Under the pieces are notes generated by a model. The model saw only the letters and a list, made by a program, of their open reading frames with translations, was not told where the DNA came from and ran no database searches. Source: Pseudoips prasinana (taxonomy: Eukaryota; Arthropoda; Insecta; Lepidoptera; Nolidae). From it: a DNA stretch of 64,000 nucleotides. This document shows, one piece after another, positions 30,901-43,000 of the stretch (position 1 is the first letter of the stretch; every line of letters starts with the position of its first letter). The position numbers and the translations under genes were made by a program. The stretch is from positions 5,766,001 to 5,830,000 of the forward strand of contig OX621266.1 of assembly GCA_951640165.1 (NCBI GenBank), given 5' to 3'.

Positions 30901-32371
30901 AGTGTCTAAATAACCTTAATTAACCTGTGATATTGAAATTAACCATGAATACTACTATCTACTTACTCTCTTATTTTATGAATTGGTTCATTAAGGTCAA
31001 TAAGGTTAATGCTTAAAATCAGCCTAAGATACTTTCACTGCTGCACCAGACAACTGTATAAAATTGCCATAACATTTTTCTTTAATTTATTTGGAAAACC
31101 CTAACTGAAAACTAACAATATTTCCTTTCCTAAATAAGATAATAGAGAGGCTATTATCTTATTTTCAGAATACTATATTCTAACTGTAAAGAGGTTTATA
31201 TGACAAAACGATTTACTGTCAAGATCAGTGCTACTAAACATCAAATGTATAAACCTAATCAGGTAAGCATTTCTTTTGATAAAGCGCCATCTGTTGGAAT
31301 TGTTCCATCTAAGTATTGATATTCCAGCCGTTGTTAGCCGTGTAGGTTTCGGTAAGATGGCGTTAAAAGGGTCTTAAATACGTTAAGAAATATTGAATGG
31401 ATTGTATAAATTCAAGTCTCAGAACCACGGTGCGGTTAACGCACATGAGACCGTATACCCCGGGGTCGTGGGTTTGATTCCCGCCCGCACTTAAATTTGT
31501 AAAATTGATTTTAAAGATGTCTGTAAAATTGTTTTCAATAATAATATCATTTATGTTTGAATGTGTTACATATTATTAAAATATGACGACGTCGCCAGTA
31601 CATTGGCAAACAACAAGTGCAGCGAGCATGTGAATAACTACAGCTGCATCATTCGCTAGTGTCGCTACCCACCGTTTGCTGTAATTTCAATATAAAAGGT
31701 GGTCAACAAGCGTCCCTCCTATACCGTCCGTTTGCTGTCGACAGCTGTTTAGCCTCGCTGGGCCTCGCCCTTAGGAGCGTCTCACCTGGTGTGGCCGGAC
31801 CGCTCGACAACACGTAGAAATATTGGATGGAAGGTCAGGCATGCCCAGAAGCCAACAACAGAGGTCACGGCAAATAGCTATAACCCACCCCCCATAAAAA
31901 GGGGGGAATCATTCTACAGTATCTTCTCCCTTGGGATACGAACACAACGACCGTCCCGTTATTTAGCGGGACGCGCATTGACACCTCCGGCAGGGGGCAA
32001 TAGCCCCGGAACGGAGTCCTCCGTCCCCGTTGAGGTGGTGTGAGATGGCCTCAGTGAGCAGAGGGGATTCGTTCGACGACTGTTGACCGATACACATACT
32101 GTACCGTTTCTGTATTATTCAGTGTAGCAATATTTAATAATAATAATAATAATAAATTTATTCAAGAAAGAAAAAATGTGTACAATCTTTATATCTATTT
32201 ATAGTAAAAATAATTAATACTAAGCTATAGACAGTTTGTGCCTGTACTAGGTTAAACCTGTACCACAGGCGTTTTAATGGCTTAAAAAGTATACTTATCC
32301 TTTATTAAAAATTTAAACAATATTTAATTATACAAATTCAAAAATCTAAGATATAATGTTTAAAAATTAAC

Positions 32372-35320
32372 CTATTTTAGAGTGCTAAATAACGCCTCAG
32401 TCTCATCATAGGTCAACTTTTGTAAAAAATTACTGACTATTCTCTTACAATTTATATAGTTAAGGTTATATATAGATAGTGACTTATTTATTTTATTGTA
32501 AAGATATGGCCCGAGAAAAGGATAAAACCTGTTTGTATAAATAAACTTAGACTCTGATGCACTAGTGCAGATAATATCTTTCCGCCTTTTGGTGTTAGTA
32601 AGGTTAGCATTGTAAGTGAGTGTTGAGTGTTGTTTTAAAATTGCATGTTTAATAAAGAGTTGGCGGACAGTTAAGACGTTGCATTTTTCATACAGAAGGC
32701 ACGTAGGAAAAAGGAAAGGTCGAAAAGTTGCAACTTTTAGTATTGCTCTTTGGGCACGTTCAATGGTTAACATTAAGGTTTTTGAAGCACCACCCCAGGA
32801 AGTAATGCAGTATTGAATAATAGATTGACATAATGCCTGATAGACTAGTTTAATCAATTTGATATCAGCAATATGGCGTAGTTTTTTAAACACGAATATG
32901 AGCTTCCGTATCCGATTTGACAAGGCAAGGATATGTTGTTTAAAAGATAGAGCTTCATCGATAATAACACCAAGATACTTCATGCTATTTGTGTTAGCAA
33001 TAACTGGACAATCGCAGGAAACCAAGGGGCTGGGACAATAGTGTGCATATATGTTATCTTGTTTCGGAAGTCTGTGGTTTTTACGCATGCAAAAATTAAT
33101 AAACATTGTCTTTTCAGCATTTAAAGTTAGTAGATTATTTCTAAGCCAATTATTTATTACATTAAACCCATGCTGTGCGTAATAATGAACCGCAGTAGTG
33201 TTTGGAGCAGAAAAAATTAATGCTGTATCATCAGCATAAGAAATTACTTTTCCATGGTCTAACTCTAAGGAACACAGATCATTTATGTAGATCAGAAATA
33301 GGGTAGGGCCCAGTATACTTCCCTGGGGAATTCCAAAAGCAGGAATTTTCACGTCTGTACTGATGAATTGGTCAATTTTAACACATTGAGTACGGTCATT
33401 TAAATAGCTTGCGAAGAGTTTCAACTGGGTGCCCCTAATTCCTAATGCCTCTAACTTGGATAGAAGTTTAGGAATAGACACGGTGTCGAATGCCTTCGCT
33501 AGATCAAGGAAAATACCAGTTACTAGGTTCCCTTTTCCCAGTTCCTCTGTGACAAAATCAGTTAAATGTTGAACTGCGTCTGATGTGGATAAGTTAGCTC
33601 TAAAACCAAATTGCATGTTTGAAAGCAAAGAGTTCTTTTCTAGATATAAAACAAGTCTATTGTTTATAATTTTTTCTAGAATTTTGGAAAAGGAAGGTAG
33701 TAAAGAAATAGGCCTGTAATTAGTTACAAGATCCTTACTCCCTGATTTGTGAACGGGAATGACTACGGCTTTTTTTAGGCATTTAGGAAAAATTCCATCA
33801 GTGAGGCAGGTTTGAAAAATGAAAGTTAAAGGAGGGACTAGAATGTGCTTAAATCTTTTGAGAATATTATTACTAATGTTATCCCAACCCGCTGCACAGT
33901 TGTTTTTCAGCCCTACAATAATTCGTTCCACTTCAGATTCATCTGTGTCTAGCAGAACAAAAGATTTCCCACTATGGAGTTGAGTTCTTGTAGAGGAATA
34001 ACCATTCAAGTTAACGTTTTGCTGTTTTATTTTTTCCCCGAGTTCCTTTCCAACGTTTGCATAAAACTTATTAGCGTTGTCAGCTGCGATAATCGGTGAG
34101 GAGTGAGTGCGAAGTAAACTTGAAGATGATTTATGCTCGTTAGAAGAAAAGGTAGTGGATTTTATAACTTTCCACAGTTGTTTACTATTTGAACCTGCTT
34201 CATATAGTTGTTTTTTGTCAAACTCAATTTTAATTTTTTTCAACAAGTTATTACAAAAATTTCTGTATCTTTTGTAAGATAATTGTAATGTATAATTATG
34301 TGGAGATTGCGTAACTCTTTTATGTAATTTATCTCTGTGACGTATACAACGTAAAAGGCCCGGTGTGATCCATGGCTTAATGTTTATATTTTTCCTACTC
34401 AATCTAATTATAGTTGTATTACGTAAAATAGCTCCTTGCAGTTTATTAATTACGTATAACAATGCCGTATTAGCATCAGCAGAATAGTAAACTGGGTCAA
34501 AATTAATATTGCACAAATCACATTCAAGGTTATACATGTTTATGTGTGATTTTTGTTGCGATTGGGAAATCTGTTTACGTAGCGTTAATTCAAGTGTAGT
34601 TAGAACTGGATAGTGATCAGTTATTGTGGCGTTGGTAACAAGGGTTAAGCTTGGTAATTTAGCTTTAAGCATGACGTGATCTAAACAAGAACCACTCTGG
34701 TGAGTTGGAAAAGTGTGGGAAGGCAAAAGCCCATGAAATGCACATAAATTAAGGTAGTTTTCCATCCCTGCATTGATGTTTTCAGGATTAATGTTTAAGT
34801 TGATATCTCCAGTTAATACAATATTATTAAAAGAAGAGAGAGATGAGAGTATTGTATTAAGAGAATTATGAAAACAATGTAAATTTCTAAAAGAAGGAGG
34901 TCTGTAAATAGCTACGATTGCGATGTCGGTTCCAATTTTAATAACTAAGCAATTGCATTCCTGTTCAACGGGCTCTTCAACAGTGACAAGAAGAGATTTT
35001 TTAGTATAGACAACCACCCCATCGTTCTGATTGAAGTTGACTGAACTGTTGTAGTTGTTGTATCCCTGTAGCACAGGAATATTACCATCACGATTTGAAA
35101 GCCAACATTCTGTAAGAATTATAACATCACAGTCGACATTTAATCTATGTAGAAAAATATTAAAACTGTCTATGTTCTTAAAAATACTCCGAATATTTTG
35201 AGTTAGTATCGTTAATGGGTTAGTAAATGCGGAAATGTATTGCTTGCAACTTTCAGTGTCACACTGTTTTGAGTCATACAAACAAATTTTATCTACATCA
35301 TCAATTAAATTATGCGTCAT
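32372..35320 (-). CDS. LINE ORF2: endonuclease and reverse transcriptase
   Basis: 982 codons are uninterrupted from an ATG. The endonuclease occupies about residues 35-250, with TQNIRSI, LTECWL, AIYRPPS, the GDINLN block and the final TDHYPV. A linker follows, then RT at about residues 500-760: NYRPISLLPSFSKILEKI, FGFRANLST, LDLAKAFDTV, the FGIPQGSILGP block and the catalytic YADD near residue 696 (about 33232). A C-terminal region ends near residue 982. All catalytic motifs look intact, so the protein could be functional. It nicks target DNA and primes reverse transcription of element RNA in the nucleus. Confidence 0.93.
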   Translation of the reverse strand: MTHNLIDDVDKICLYDSKQCDTESCKQYISAFTNPLTILTQNIRSIFKNIDSFNIFLHRLNVDCDVIILTECWLSNRDGNIPVLQGYNNYNSSVNFNQNDGVVVYTKKSLLVTVEEPVEQECNCLVIKIGTDIAIVAIYRPPSFRNLHCFHNSLNTILSSLSSFNNIVLTGDINLNINPENINAGMENYLNLCAFHGLLPSHTFPTHQSGSCLDHVMLKAKLPSLTLVTNATITDHYPVLTTLELTLRKQISQSQQKSHINMYNLECDLCNINFDPVYYSADANTALLYVINKLQGAILRNTTIIRLSRKNINIKPWITPGLLRCIRHRDKLHKRVTQSPHNYTLQLSYKRYRNFCNNLLKKIKIEFDKKQLYEAGSNSKQLWKVIKSTTFSSNEHKSSSSLLRTHSSPIIAADNANKFYANVGKELGEKIKQQNVNLNGYSSTRTQLHSGKSFVLLDTDESEVERIIVGLKNNCAAGWDNISNNILKRFKHILVPPLTFIFQTCLTDGIFPKCLKKAVVIPVHKSGSKDLVTNYRPISLLPSFSKILEKIINNRLVLYLEKNSLLSNMQFGFRANLSTSDAVQHLTDFVTEELGKGNLVTGIFLDLAKAFDTVSIPKLLSKLEALGIRGTQLKLFASYLNDRTQCVKIDQFISTDVKIPAFGIPQGSILGPTLFLIYINDLCSLELDHGKVISYADDTALIFSAPNTTAVHYYAQHGFNVINNWLRNNLLTLNAEKTMFINFCMRKNHRLPKQDNIYAHYCPSPLVSCDCPVIANTNSMKYLGVIIDEALSFKQHILALSNRIRKLIFVFKKLRHIADIKLIKLVYQALCQSIIQYCITSWGGASKTLMLTIERAQRAILKVATFRPFLFPTCLLYEKCNVLTVRQLFIKHAILKQHSTLTYNANLTNTKRRKDIICTSASESKFIYTNRFYPFLGPYLYNKINKSLSIYNLNYINCKRIVSNFLQKLTYDETEALFSTLK

Positions 35321-35379
35321 TGTGTAAAAATATATCTGTTCTAGTTAAGGCTAATACACAAAATAAAATATACGGCGCT

Positions 35380-36578
35380 CTAGGCGCCCTCATAATCGAT
35401 TGAGTTAATGTATCTGAGTTCTGCGCTCTTTTTAGCGGGACACTCAATATCTCCAGTTTTGTGGTTGCACGGCTTCTTGAAACGGAGGCATGTAGCACAT
35501 CTTGGGGCGTCACCTTTCTTTGTGCATTCTGCCATTGAATGCCCTGAATCGCCACAATGTCCGCACATGGAAACGGTGTCCTTACAGAATTTTGCTGCGT
35601 GCCCGTATAGCTGGCATTTGTAGCACCTCGTTACAAGTGTAAAATCACGAACAGGGCAAGAGGTCCAGTTTATGAAGATTCTTGATTGCGAAATTAGGGC
35701 TTTGCGGATATTAGCTGTGACCTCGATTATAAAATTGCATGTTGTGACATCTTTCTTACCAGACTTGTGGCTTAGTTTCGTTGAGGACAGGAACTCTTCA
35801 AAAGTAGTTAAAAGTAGTACTGTTCGTAGATACACCGAAATAACTCCTTTTCTGTTAGCGATGTGGGCACTCCGACGATAACAATTCGAGGTTTGCGCTT
35901 ATATGGATCACCAGCTGTAAGCCCGGACGACGATTGTTCCACAGCGACTTTTAATTTTTCTGCGTCCTCCTTGGTCTCGGTGTTAATGATGACTCCGCCA
36001 TTTATCGTTTTACGTAGTCCACGCACTTGGAGCTTCATTTGTTCTGGCCGTATAATTTTTTGTATCATGTTTTTGGTATCCTCGCTTGACGTAGACTTGC
36101 CTGAGTTGTTGGGGTAGATGGCCACGGAATTAATTTGGCTGGGCTTAACAAAATTATTAGAACCCCTCTTTACCATATCGGCAAAAGACGTAGTCCCTGA
36201 TGATTCCTTGATTGTTTGTCTCAATCCGGATAATTGGTCTTTTAGTTCCCGCTCATCTTTTAGTTCGTCCACCCTATTAAATGCTTGAATGCCTTTCTGC
36301 TTCAAGGACTGGTACATGACAGCCATTTGTGAACTACCATGTTCAACTTTACGGCACAGGTTTGTTATACGAAGTTTTTGCTCTGAGTTGAGCTTACCTT
36401 CAGTGATGATGGTGCAGACTTCATTTAAATTACAGTTGATGTTAGTCAACCATTTTTGAATCTCGGACGTATAAAGTATGTGCAGAGCTCCACTGTCAGA
36501 GTCCGAAGGTGTAGGTTGCAACGGCGGCGGATATGGTGAGCCCACAGGATGCACGAGACCACTGAAGGGACTAGTCAT
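35380..36578 (-). pseudogene. LINE ORF1 (Gag-like, zinc knuckles), one frameshift
   Basis: The N-terminal piece (36578-35808, 256 residues) starts MTSPFSGLVH and contains a proline-rich start, a helical middle and the start of an RNA-binding-like fold (RPEQMKLQVRGLRKT, PRIVIVGVP). The second piece (up to about 35825 down to 35380) continues it in another frame and holds three cysteine-histidine knuckles: CYKCQLYGHAAKFC, CGHCGDSGHSMAEC and a longer CATC...C. Gag-like ORF1 proteins of Jockey/R1/I elements bind their RNA this way. The break near 35825 lies in a repetitive AAAGTAGTTAAAAGTAGTAC, suggesting a small slippage duplication. It would remove the knuckles from the product. Confidence 0.85.
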
Positions 36579-37060
36579 TTTTTTATTTTATTATTAATAC
36601 GCTGTTACTTCACTGTGAGTACATTATTTAAGATCGTCACGTACAAAATACATTACACTGCAATGTCCGACATAAAAGGAGGTCAATATATTTAGAATAA
36701 TTATTAATTAAATATTGTTAACGTGCACGTCCGCCACTATCATCGAATGCAACAAAGAATTATAATAATTATATTAATAAAAAACTAGTGAAAGTGATTG
36801 TGTATCCTGAGTGTGTAGAACAGGGATATATAAAAGGATATTAACATTCTAAACAAAGAAAATCAATACTCACAATCTCGCGACTTTTCACCATTTTTTT
36901 CGAAGATGCCCTCTTGTGTTACAACTGCGTCACTGAAAAAAGATAAGTTTCATAAACAATGCAAGCAAGATATCACAAGCATATTTGCTCGTCACTAATG
37001 TAGTAGACAATCTTTTTATCGATACAATAGAATAATTAGACTCTTGCATACATTTAGCAG

Positions 37061-37503
37061 CTTGACAAGAACAGACGCCAGCACATCCAGCTACCCCAAT
37101 CTGTCAAATTTCTTTTATAGATTTTCAAGTTTTTCACAAAAGCATAAGGTACCCTTTCAATTGGAGAAATTTGAAAGATTGGGGTAGCTGGATGTGCTGG
37201 CGTCTGTACAAGTCTTTTCTTTTTTTATGTTTAATAAGAACAAATTGAAGGCACTGAGCACGTGGTGAACGCAGAATGTTCTCAATCAGAATTTTAATTT
37301 TAGCGACAAATACCGAGGGCACCCTTAGGCCTCCTACGCACTATGCGGTGAGCCGGAATGCGGTCAGCCGTCAGCAATCAATATTGCTGACCGGCTGCCG
37401 CATCACAGTGCGAATAAAAACTACTGTCTGGTGCAAATATCTGAGTTCGGTCAGCCGTACGGCTGGCCGCAATGCGGCTAGCCGCAAAGTGCGTAGGAAG
37501 CCT
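37061..37503. mobile_element. MITE pair inside family A copy 2
   Basis: 37061-37212 is the hairpin MITE with CAGACGCCAGCACATCCAGC arms. 37328-37503 is the GCGGC-rich MITE. Both sit exactly as in copies 1 and 3, so they were in place before family A was duplicated. Confidence 0.85.
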
Positions 37504-37928
37504 TACTGGTTTTGAACCATAGCTCAGGGGGTCACGGAAATAAAATGTCGCAATTTTAAAAGAAGGCTCTACAGGCAAGGGGTCACTGATTTAAAGAACC
37601 TTCATCAACACACACAAGCACACACGGTGATCGCACCAGTATTTAATTTTCATAAGATATTCGCAAGTTTAGAATTTTCATCACCCGAACCGAGGTTACG
37701 AGGCGGGTAGTTTTTGCCCATACATTACGTATATCTCTATCCACAAACATACGATTCCAATCATTCTTTTTGTGTCAATCGTTTAATATTAGCCCCCCTA
37801 TATATAAAGTAACTTCGTTTTCATTATAATACACATATATATTTCTAAAATCGACTCTAAACAATAGTTTTTGTGTATTTTGTACTGAAAACATAGTTTT
37901 TGGTCTATTACTTATTATTTTTACATAG

Positions 37929-38170
37929 TGTCGACGCGATAGTCTCCTCGGCAACTTCACACCTGTCCGTGTCTATTCATCGGCGAGTGGGGCTACCGGC
38001 GACGCGCACCTCACTCGTTTGCTATCATCGACGGCCGGCACACGTTACTATTACCAGTTATATATGTACCTACCTACCTTCAGTAAAGTAAATCGGCTAG
38101 TCCCGACATTCGAGTCTATTCATTTCAAAAACCCTCATACAACGACCTCCAATAACTCCACGCCGCAACA
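37929..38170 (+). repeat. BEL/Pao 5' LTR
   Basis: It starts TGTCGACGCGATAGTCTCCT and ends CGCCGCAACA. It differs from the 3' LTR at two positions in the first ten bases and one near 38038 (GGCCGGC against GGCCAGC). Confidence 0.95.
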
Positions 38171-38346
38171 TATGATCAATCGAGCCGCAAGCATTGCCAA
38201 GAACAAACCAGCAGCGAGTTGGAGTTGGTGCGAAGAGGTCATCATATTCAAAAATCAAACATCTCAAGACTGGATAACATCGCAAGTGGCGAACTGGGGA
38301 GACTGCATAAAGATAAGGCCAATCCATTTTACTTTGCGCATAATCC

Positions 38347-39214
38347 TTTTTTTTTTTTTTTTTTTTTTCTACATGGTGGAAATGCATTAAACTTACGCAT
38401 ACCCGCCGCTTGGGGAGGCGACGGGTTATGTGGGACTCACTCGGGCTAGTCCCGGGATACGCACTAAAACCACCATGGTAGCCAGCCTCACAATGCCTGT
38501 AGCGGGGGGCCTGGGTACTCGTGAACGATCTCGCCAGTACCCCCGCTGTACACTGAGCGTCTGAGACTCTCCTCCGGGGACGGGAGGGGGCCAAATGCCT
38601 CCTCCCCTCCCCTTCACGCACAAGCGCGTTTAGGCAACCTGAGCTACAGCAGGTTACCTCTTCCCGGGACCGCTTATGTAAGACGAGTGGAGTTCCCCTC
38701 CTCCAAACGCCAGCGGTCCCAGGGGCGACGTCAAGCCGGGGAGAAGCCAGCCGGGCGCCGCATACTCTCACGCGCTGAGATTAGATCCCAGCGCCGGCGC
38801 CGATGAAGCGGATATTAGTGTCAATATCCAGTTCATCGGCGCCGTCTCGTTCTCCTACGGGAGGGATCGTTGCGCTCCCTCTCGCGCTCGGAGGCCTCCT
38901 TCTTGAGCATAACAGCTTCACAGAATGAGGCCACCGCGTTCCATCCGGTTGTCGCCGCCAGCATAGCCGAAACCACTGATGGCAGCGAGAGGTCCAATCC
39001 TATTTCAGCGACCAGGACTCGCCTCTCGGGGGCCCAAGCTGGGCACTCCTCGAGTGTATGTTGGGCCGAGTCCGGGCCGCCGCCACAATGGTGACACGAC
39101 GGTGTCGCCTCTCTACCTATTCGACACAGGTACTCGCCGAAGCACCCGTGTCCGGTGAGTATCTGCGTCAACCTGAAGGTTAGGCTGCCCCGTTTCCGGA
39201 GCAGCCATGCGTCA
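38347..39214 (-). mobile_element. 5'-truncated R1-type LINE inside the BEL leader
   Basis: A T run (38347-38368) is the poly(A) tail of a minus-strand insertion. TTGCGCATAATCC flanks it at 38334-38346 and 39215-39227, a perfect 13-bp target duplication. The body is very GC-rich compared with its host. It holds the end of ORF2 and about 450 bp of 3' UTR. It is the youngest dated insertion in the window. Confidence 0.95.
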
Positions 39215-39219
39215 TTGCG
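38833..39219 (-). pseudogene. C-terminal end of an R1-type LINE ORF2
   Basis: The frame reads AWLLRKRGSLTFRLTQILTG, then GHGCFGEYLCRIGREATPSC and HHCGGGPDSAQHTLEECPAW. This is the cysteine-histidine motif (C-x2-C, H-x4-C) near the C-terminus of R1-clade proteins. It ends with a run of basic and acidic residues (SERERERNDPSRRRTRRRR). No RT motif is present. The apparent ATG comes from the target duplication, so there is no real start. It is an inert fragment. Confidence 0.88.
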
Positions 39220-40015
39220 CATAATCCTACCCTAATTAACCACTTGTCCAACAGTTGTCAGTGTTGATAGTCATTCAATTATAATTGTTGATAGCTGCCT
39301 ATTGCTACCAAACATTTATTAAATCAAGCTAAATACATACATAATATTCATACATACATATCGTTCATACATACATATCGTTCATACATACATATCAAAT
39401 CCAAAACATATAACATAATAAATATAATAAAATAACATAAATTACATAAGACAAAAATAGGGATACGAAACTAACAAGTTATCCACCGACGCCAATAGGT
39501 TATACCCACATATAATACAGCTTATAAAATCGCATAAAATATCGTCTGTACTCATTACATAACTAATTATTATACAAATCATAATAATACATACAAAAAT
39601 ACCTTTACATTACATATTCTAATATAAAGAATTCTTTTATTTTCAATCAAATCAATAATAGGTAACTACAGTTCAACTTTATTAGTTGATACATTGCGAA
39701 TACAAATTTATAATAAACTACTAACCTACACTTGCTAAATAATAAACCATAAACATAATAAATATTTAAAATATATTACAATATTAGTGCCATTGTTCTA
39801 TACATTAAATATAAAAGTTCTTCATTCTTAACAAAAATTATAACCGGCTAAATAACTTGTTTACGTTTAGCTCGGAGCCGGCAAGCGGGCGATCACTGAT
39901 AACATTCCATTGAATGGATGCGCGCTAAATTACCGTGCGTCCTTTTGTGTTGAGTTATTAGCAATCGTAACTGTTTACATTTTATTTATTTTAAGTTTTC
40001 GTTGTTGTATCGACT

Positions 40016-43000
40016 ATGGCGGATGAACAACTTTTAGTTAAAAAACGAGCCAATTTAAAGGGTCGTTTGACTATGTTCAACAATTACATCAATAGTTTAC
40101 CAGAAACTTTAAGTAACGAAATTATGTTGGAACTTGAGTTACGGTTATCAAAAATGGAACTATTATTCGACAACTACAATGATATTCAAAGTGGCTTAGA
40201 GTGTATTTCAACTGATTCTGATGAGCAATTTAAAGAACGCAACATGTTCGAGTGTATGTACTATAAGTCGGTTGCGCTTGCTAAGTCGAAGTTGAATATA
40301 AAATCGGGCGACAATTGCAGCAATTCTGACGTACGCACGGTAGTGAAGCACACCACGGCTAGCGTCAAGCTTCCGGTTATCCAGCTAGCCAAGTTTAACG
40401 ACACTAATGGTACTTGGCTGGAGTTTCGAGATACATACTTGTCGCTTATACATGATAATCCTGAGTTGAGTCAAATTAATAAATTCCACTATCTGCGATC
40501 CTCATTAGAGAGCAGTGCGTTACTAGTTATTAAATCTGTAGCCTTTTCAGCTAGCAATTATGACATAGCATGGAAGCTGATATGCGATAGGTATGATAAT
40601 AAAAAGATGCTAATTGCAAATCATGTTAAATCATTATTTAATGTATATTCTATTCAAAAGGATACGTCATTCAATTTAAAACGATTAATTGATAATTTTA
40701 TTCAGAACTTAAGATCTTTAGCCTTGTTGGGTGAACCCACTGACAAATGGGATACCTTGCTAATTCATTTGTTTTCTAGTAAGTTTGATTCGCAAACTTT
40801 ATTTGAATGGGAAAAGTTTAAATCATTACAGGAAAAAGATGACTTACTTTTCGATGATTTATTAAAATTTACAAGAAACAGATCAGAATTATTAGAAACC
40901 ATAGAATCAAGTAAACATAATGCTATAGGCACCTACAAACAATTAAATACACACAGTTTGATTACTACAAATAATAATAATTTATTAAAACTAAAATGCC
41001 CGGTTTGCCAGTCCGATCACTTAATTTACTATTGTAAGACATTTTTAAACTTAACTAATAAAGAAAGGGAAAAAAAGGCCAATGAATTAAAATTATGTTT
41101 GAATTGTTTAAAGCAGGGTCATTCTACTAAGAATTGTCGTTCAAGTTCTTGTAAAAAATGTAACAAACACCACAATTCGTTAGTTTGTCCGGAATTTACT
41201 CGCGAAGGCGATAGTACCGTCAATCAGGTGGCACTGTCTTGCGCCGTGTTATCACCGTGCGGACTGTTGTCGACCGCATGCGTTAGTGTGCAATCAGCTG
41301 ATGATCAACAGATACGGGTACGACTTATGTTAGATTCTGGAAGCACATCGCATTTTATAAGTGAGCGCCTCTGCAAACAGCTGCGTTTGCCTACTAAAAA
41401 TATAAACACGACTATTAACAGTTTGGAAAATAATATTTCAATATCAAAGAAATGTTGTGACAATCATATTCAGTCGTTATATTCTAAATTCAACATAACA
41501 ATAACTTGCGTTGTAGTCTCACAGATAACCAATCCTTGGCCGAGTTCACCGATTAATAAAGCAGATTTTAATATACCTAAACATATTAAAATGTCGGATC
41601 CGGAATTTTATAAAACATCGGAAATAGATATTTTGATAGGTAACGGTCTTTTCTGGGATTTGATTGATCCACAACAAATAAAATTAAAATCACAAAATAT
41701 TACAATACAAAAATCAAAATTAGGTTGGATATTGGGTGGTTCAATAAGGGCAAATTCTTCAACTGTGTGTAATTTGTCTGATGTTCAAATAGTAAGTAAT
41801 CAGATTTCAAAGTTAGATAATATAGTAACTTCAACTAACAAGCATTTAGTCTGGTCGCAAAAGGAAAACGAATGCGAACAAAAATTTGTAAACACGACCA
41901 CTCGTTTGTCGAATGGGAGGTTTTGTGTTACTATACCTTTAAAGTCGTCACCTAGTGTTTTAGGAGACTCATATAAATTAGCAAAATCTAAGTTTCGTTT
42001 AAACCCAAATTTAAAAGATCAATACACCAAGTTCATTCAGGAATACAAGGATTTAGGCCATATGAGAGAATCACCAAATTATGAAAGCGATAAAATTTGT
42101 TATTTTGCTCCTCATCACGGTGTCGAGCGTCAAGACAGTTTAACAACAAAACTTAAAGTAGTTTTCGACTGTTCTGCCAAGTCATCATCGGGATATTCAT
42201 TCGATGAATTACAAAAATCATGGTTAAAATTCATTAATTCATTAACACTTTTAAATAAACTCAGCATTCCTAGGCATGTTGTATGCAGTAAATATATTAG
42301 CTTACAATTACATATATTCACAGACTCATCCGAGGAAGCGTACGGAGCTTGTGCTTACGTCAGGTCTGTTTCAGAATGTAACGAGATTTTAGTTCATTTA
42401 TTATGTTCAAAAAATAAGGTAGCCCTCCTCAAACCTCATACAATACCGCGTTTGGAGCTGTGTGGGGCTTTGCTGGGAGCTAGGCTTGGTGAAAAAGTTA
42501 CCAAATCATTAAGACTACAATTTAATGAGTTTTTCTACTGGACCGCTTCAACCATCGTTCTTGGTTGGCTCAACACTCCCACTAATAAGTTGCAAACATT
42601 TGTTAGGAACACAGTAGCAAAAATACAGTCCACTACCAACATTCACTCATGGAAGTATGTTTCTACAAATTTAAATCCTGCAGATTTGTTAACGCGTAGT
42701 ATGGATGTTGCGATGTTGATAGACTGTGAACAGTGGTGGCGAGGTCCAAACTTTTTAAAACATGAGTCATTTTGGCCCGTTGTAGATTTAAAAAACAATA
42801 GTCAGTCGTTACCTGACTTTAAACAAAACTTTATTTGCATGACCTGTCTACCAAAAGAAACATTATTTCCATTTCTTAATTTTTCCAATAAAATTATACC
42901 GTTATGCAAAGGTCAATGGCATACGTATTACGTTTCATACAAAATACAAGACGTAAAAATTATAAATAGGTACATAGGACCATTAAATGTGTCAGAATTG

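Larger units (their letters stand above)
32136..36768 (-). mobile_element. Full-length two-ORF LINE (Jockey/CR1-like) with TAA tail
   Basis: The element reads right to left: 5' UTR (about 36579-36768), ORF1 (36578-35380, one frameshift), ORF2 (35320-32372, intact), 3' UTR, and a TAA tail at 32136-32155. Uninterrupted family A copies show the empty site as GCAATATTTATATTAATAAA, which fixes both boundaries to within a few bases. The 9.2-10.3 kb copy is a truncated relative. Intact ORF2 suggests a recent insertion, although the ORF1 break probably makes it dependent on other copies. Confidence 0.9.
38171..40015 (+). other. BEL/Pao leader, interrupted by an R1-type insertion
   Basis: The leader proper is 38171-38346 plus 39228-40015. 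It holds no gene. A small tandem repeat of ATATCGTTCATACATAC lies at about 39330-39395. The end at CGACTATGGC gives the Gag-Pol ATG. I could not assign a primer-binding tRNA. Confidence 0.6.

Noticed and set aside
31425..31492. tRNA gene in family A copy 2
   Set aside because: Boxes are present but the acceptor stem does not close and all family A copies carry it. A SINE-type head is more likely.
38097..38771. 224-residue minus-strand frame in the BEL leader
   Set aside because: It crosses the poly(A) boundary between the R1-type 3' UTR and the BEL leader, so it cannot be a native gene.
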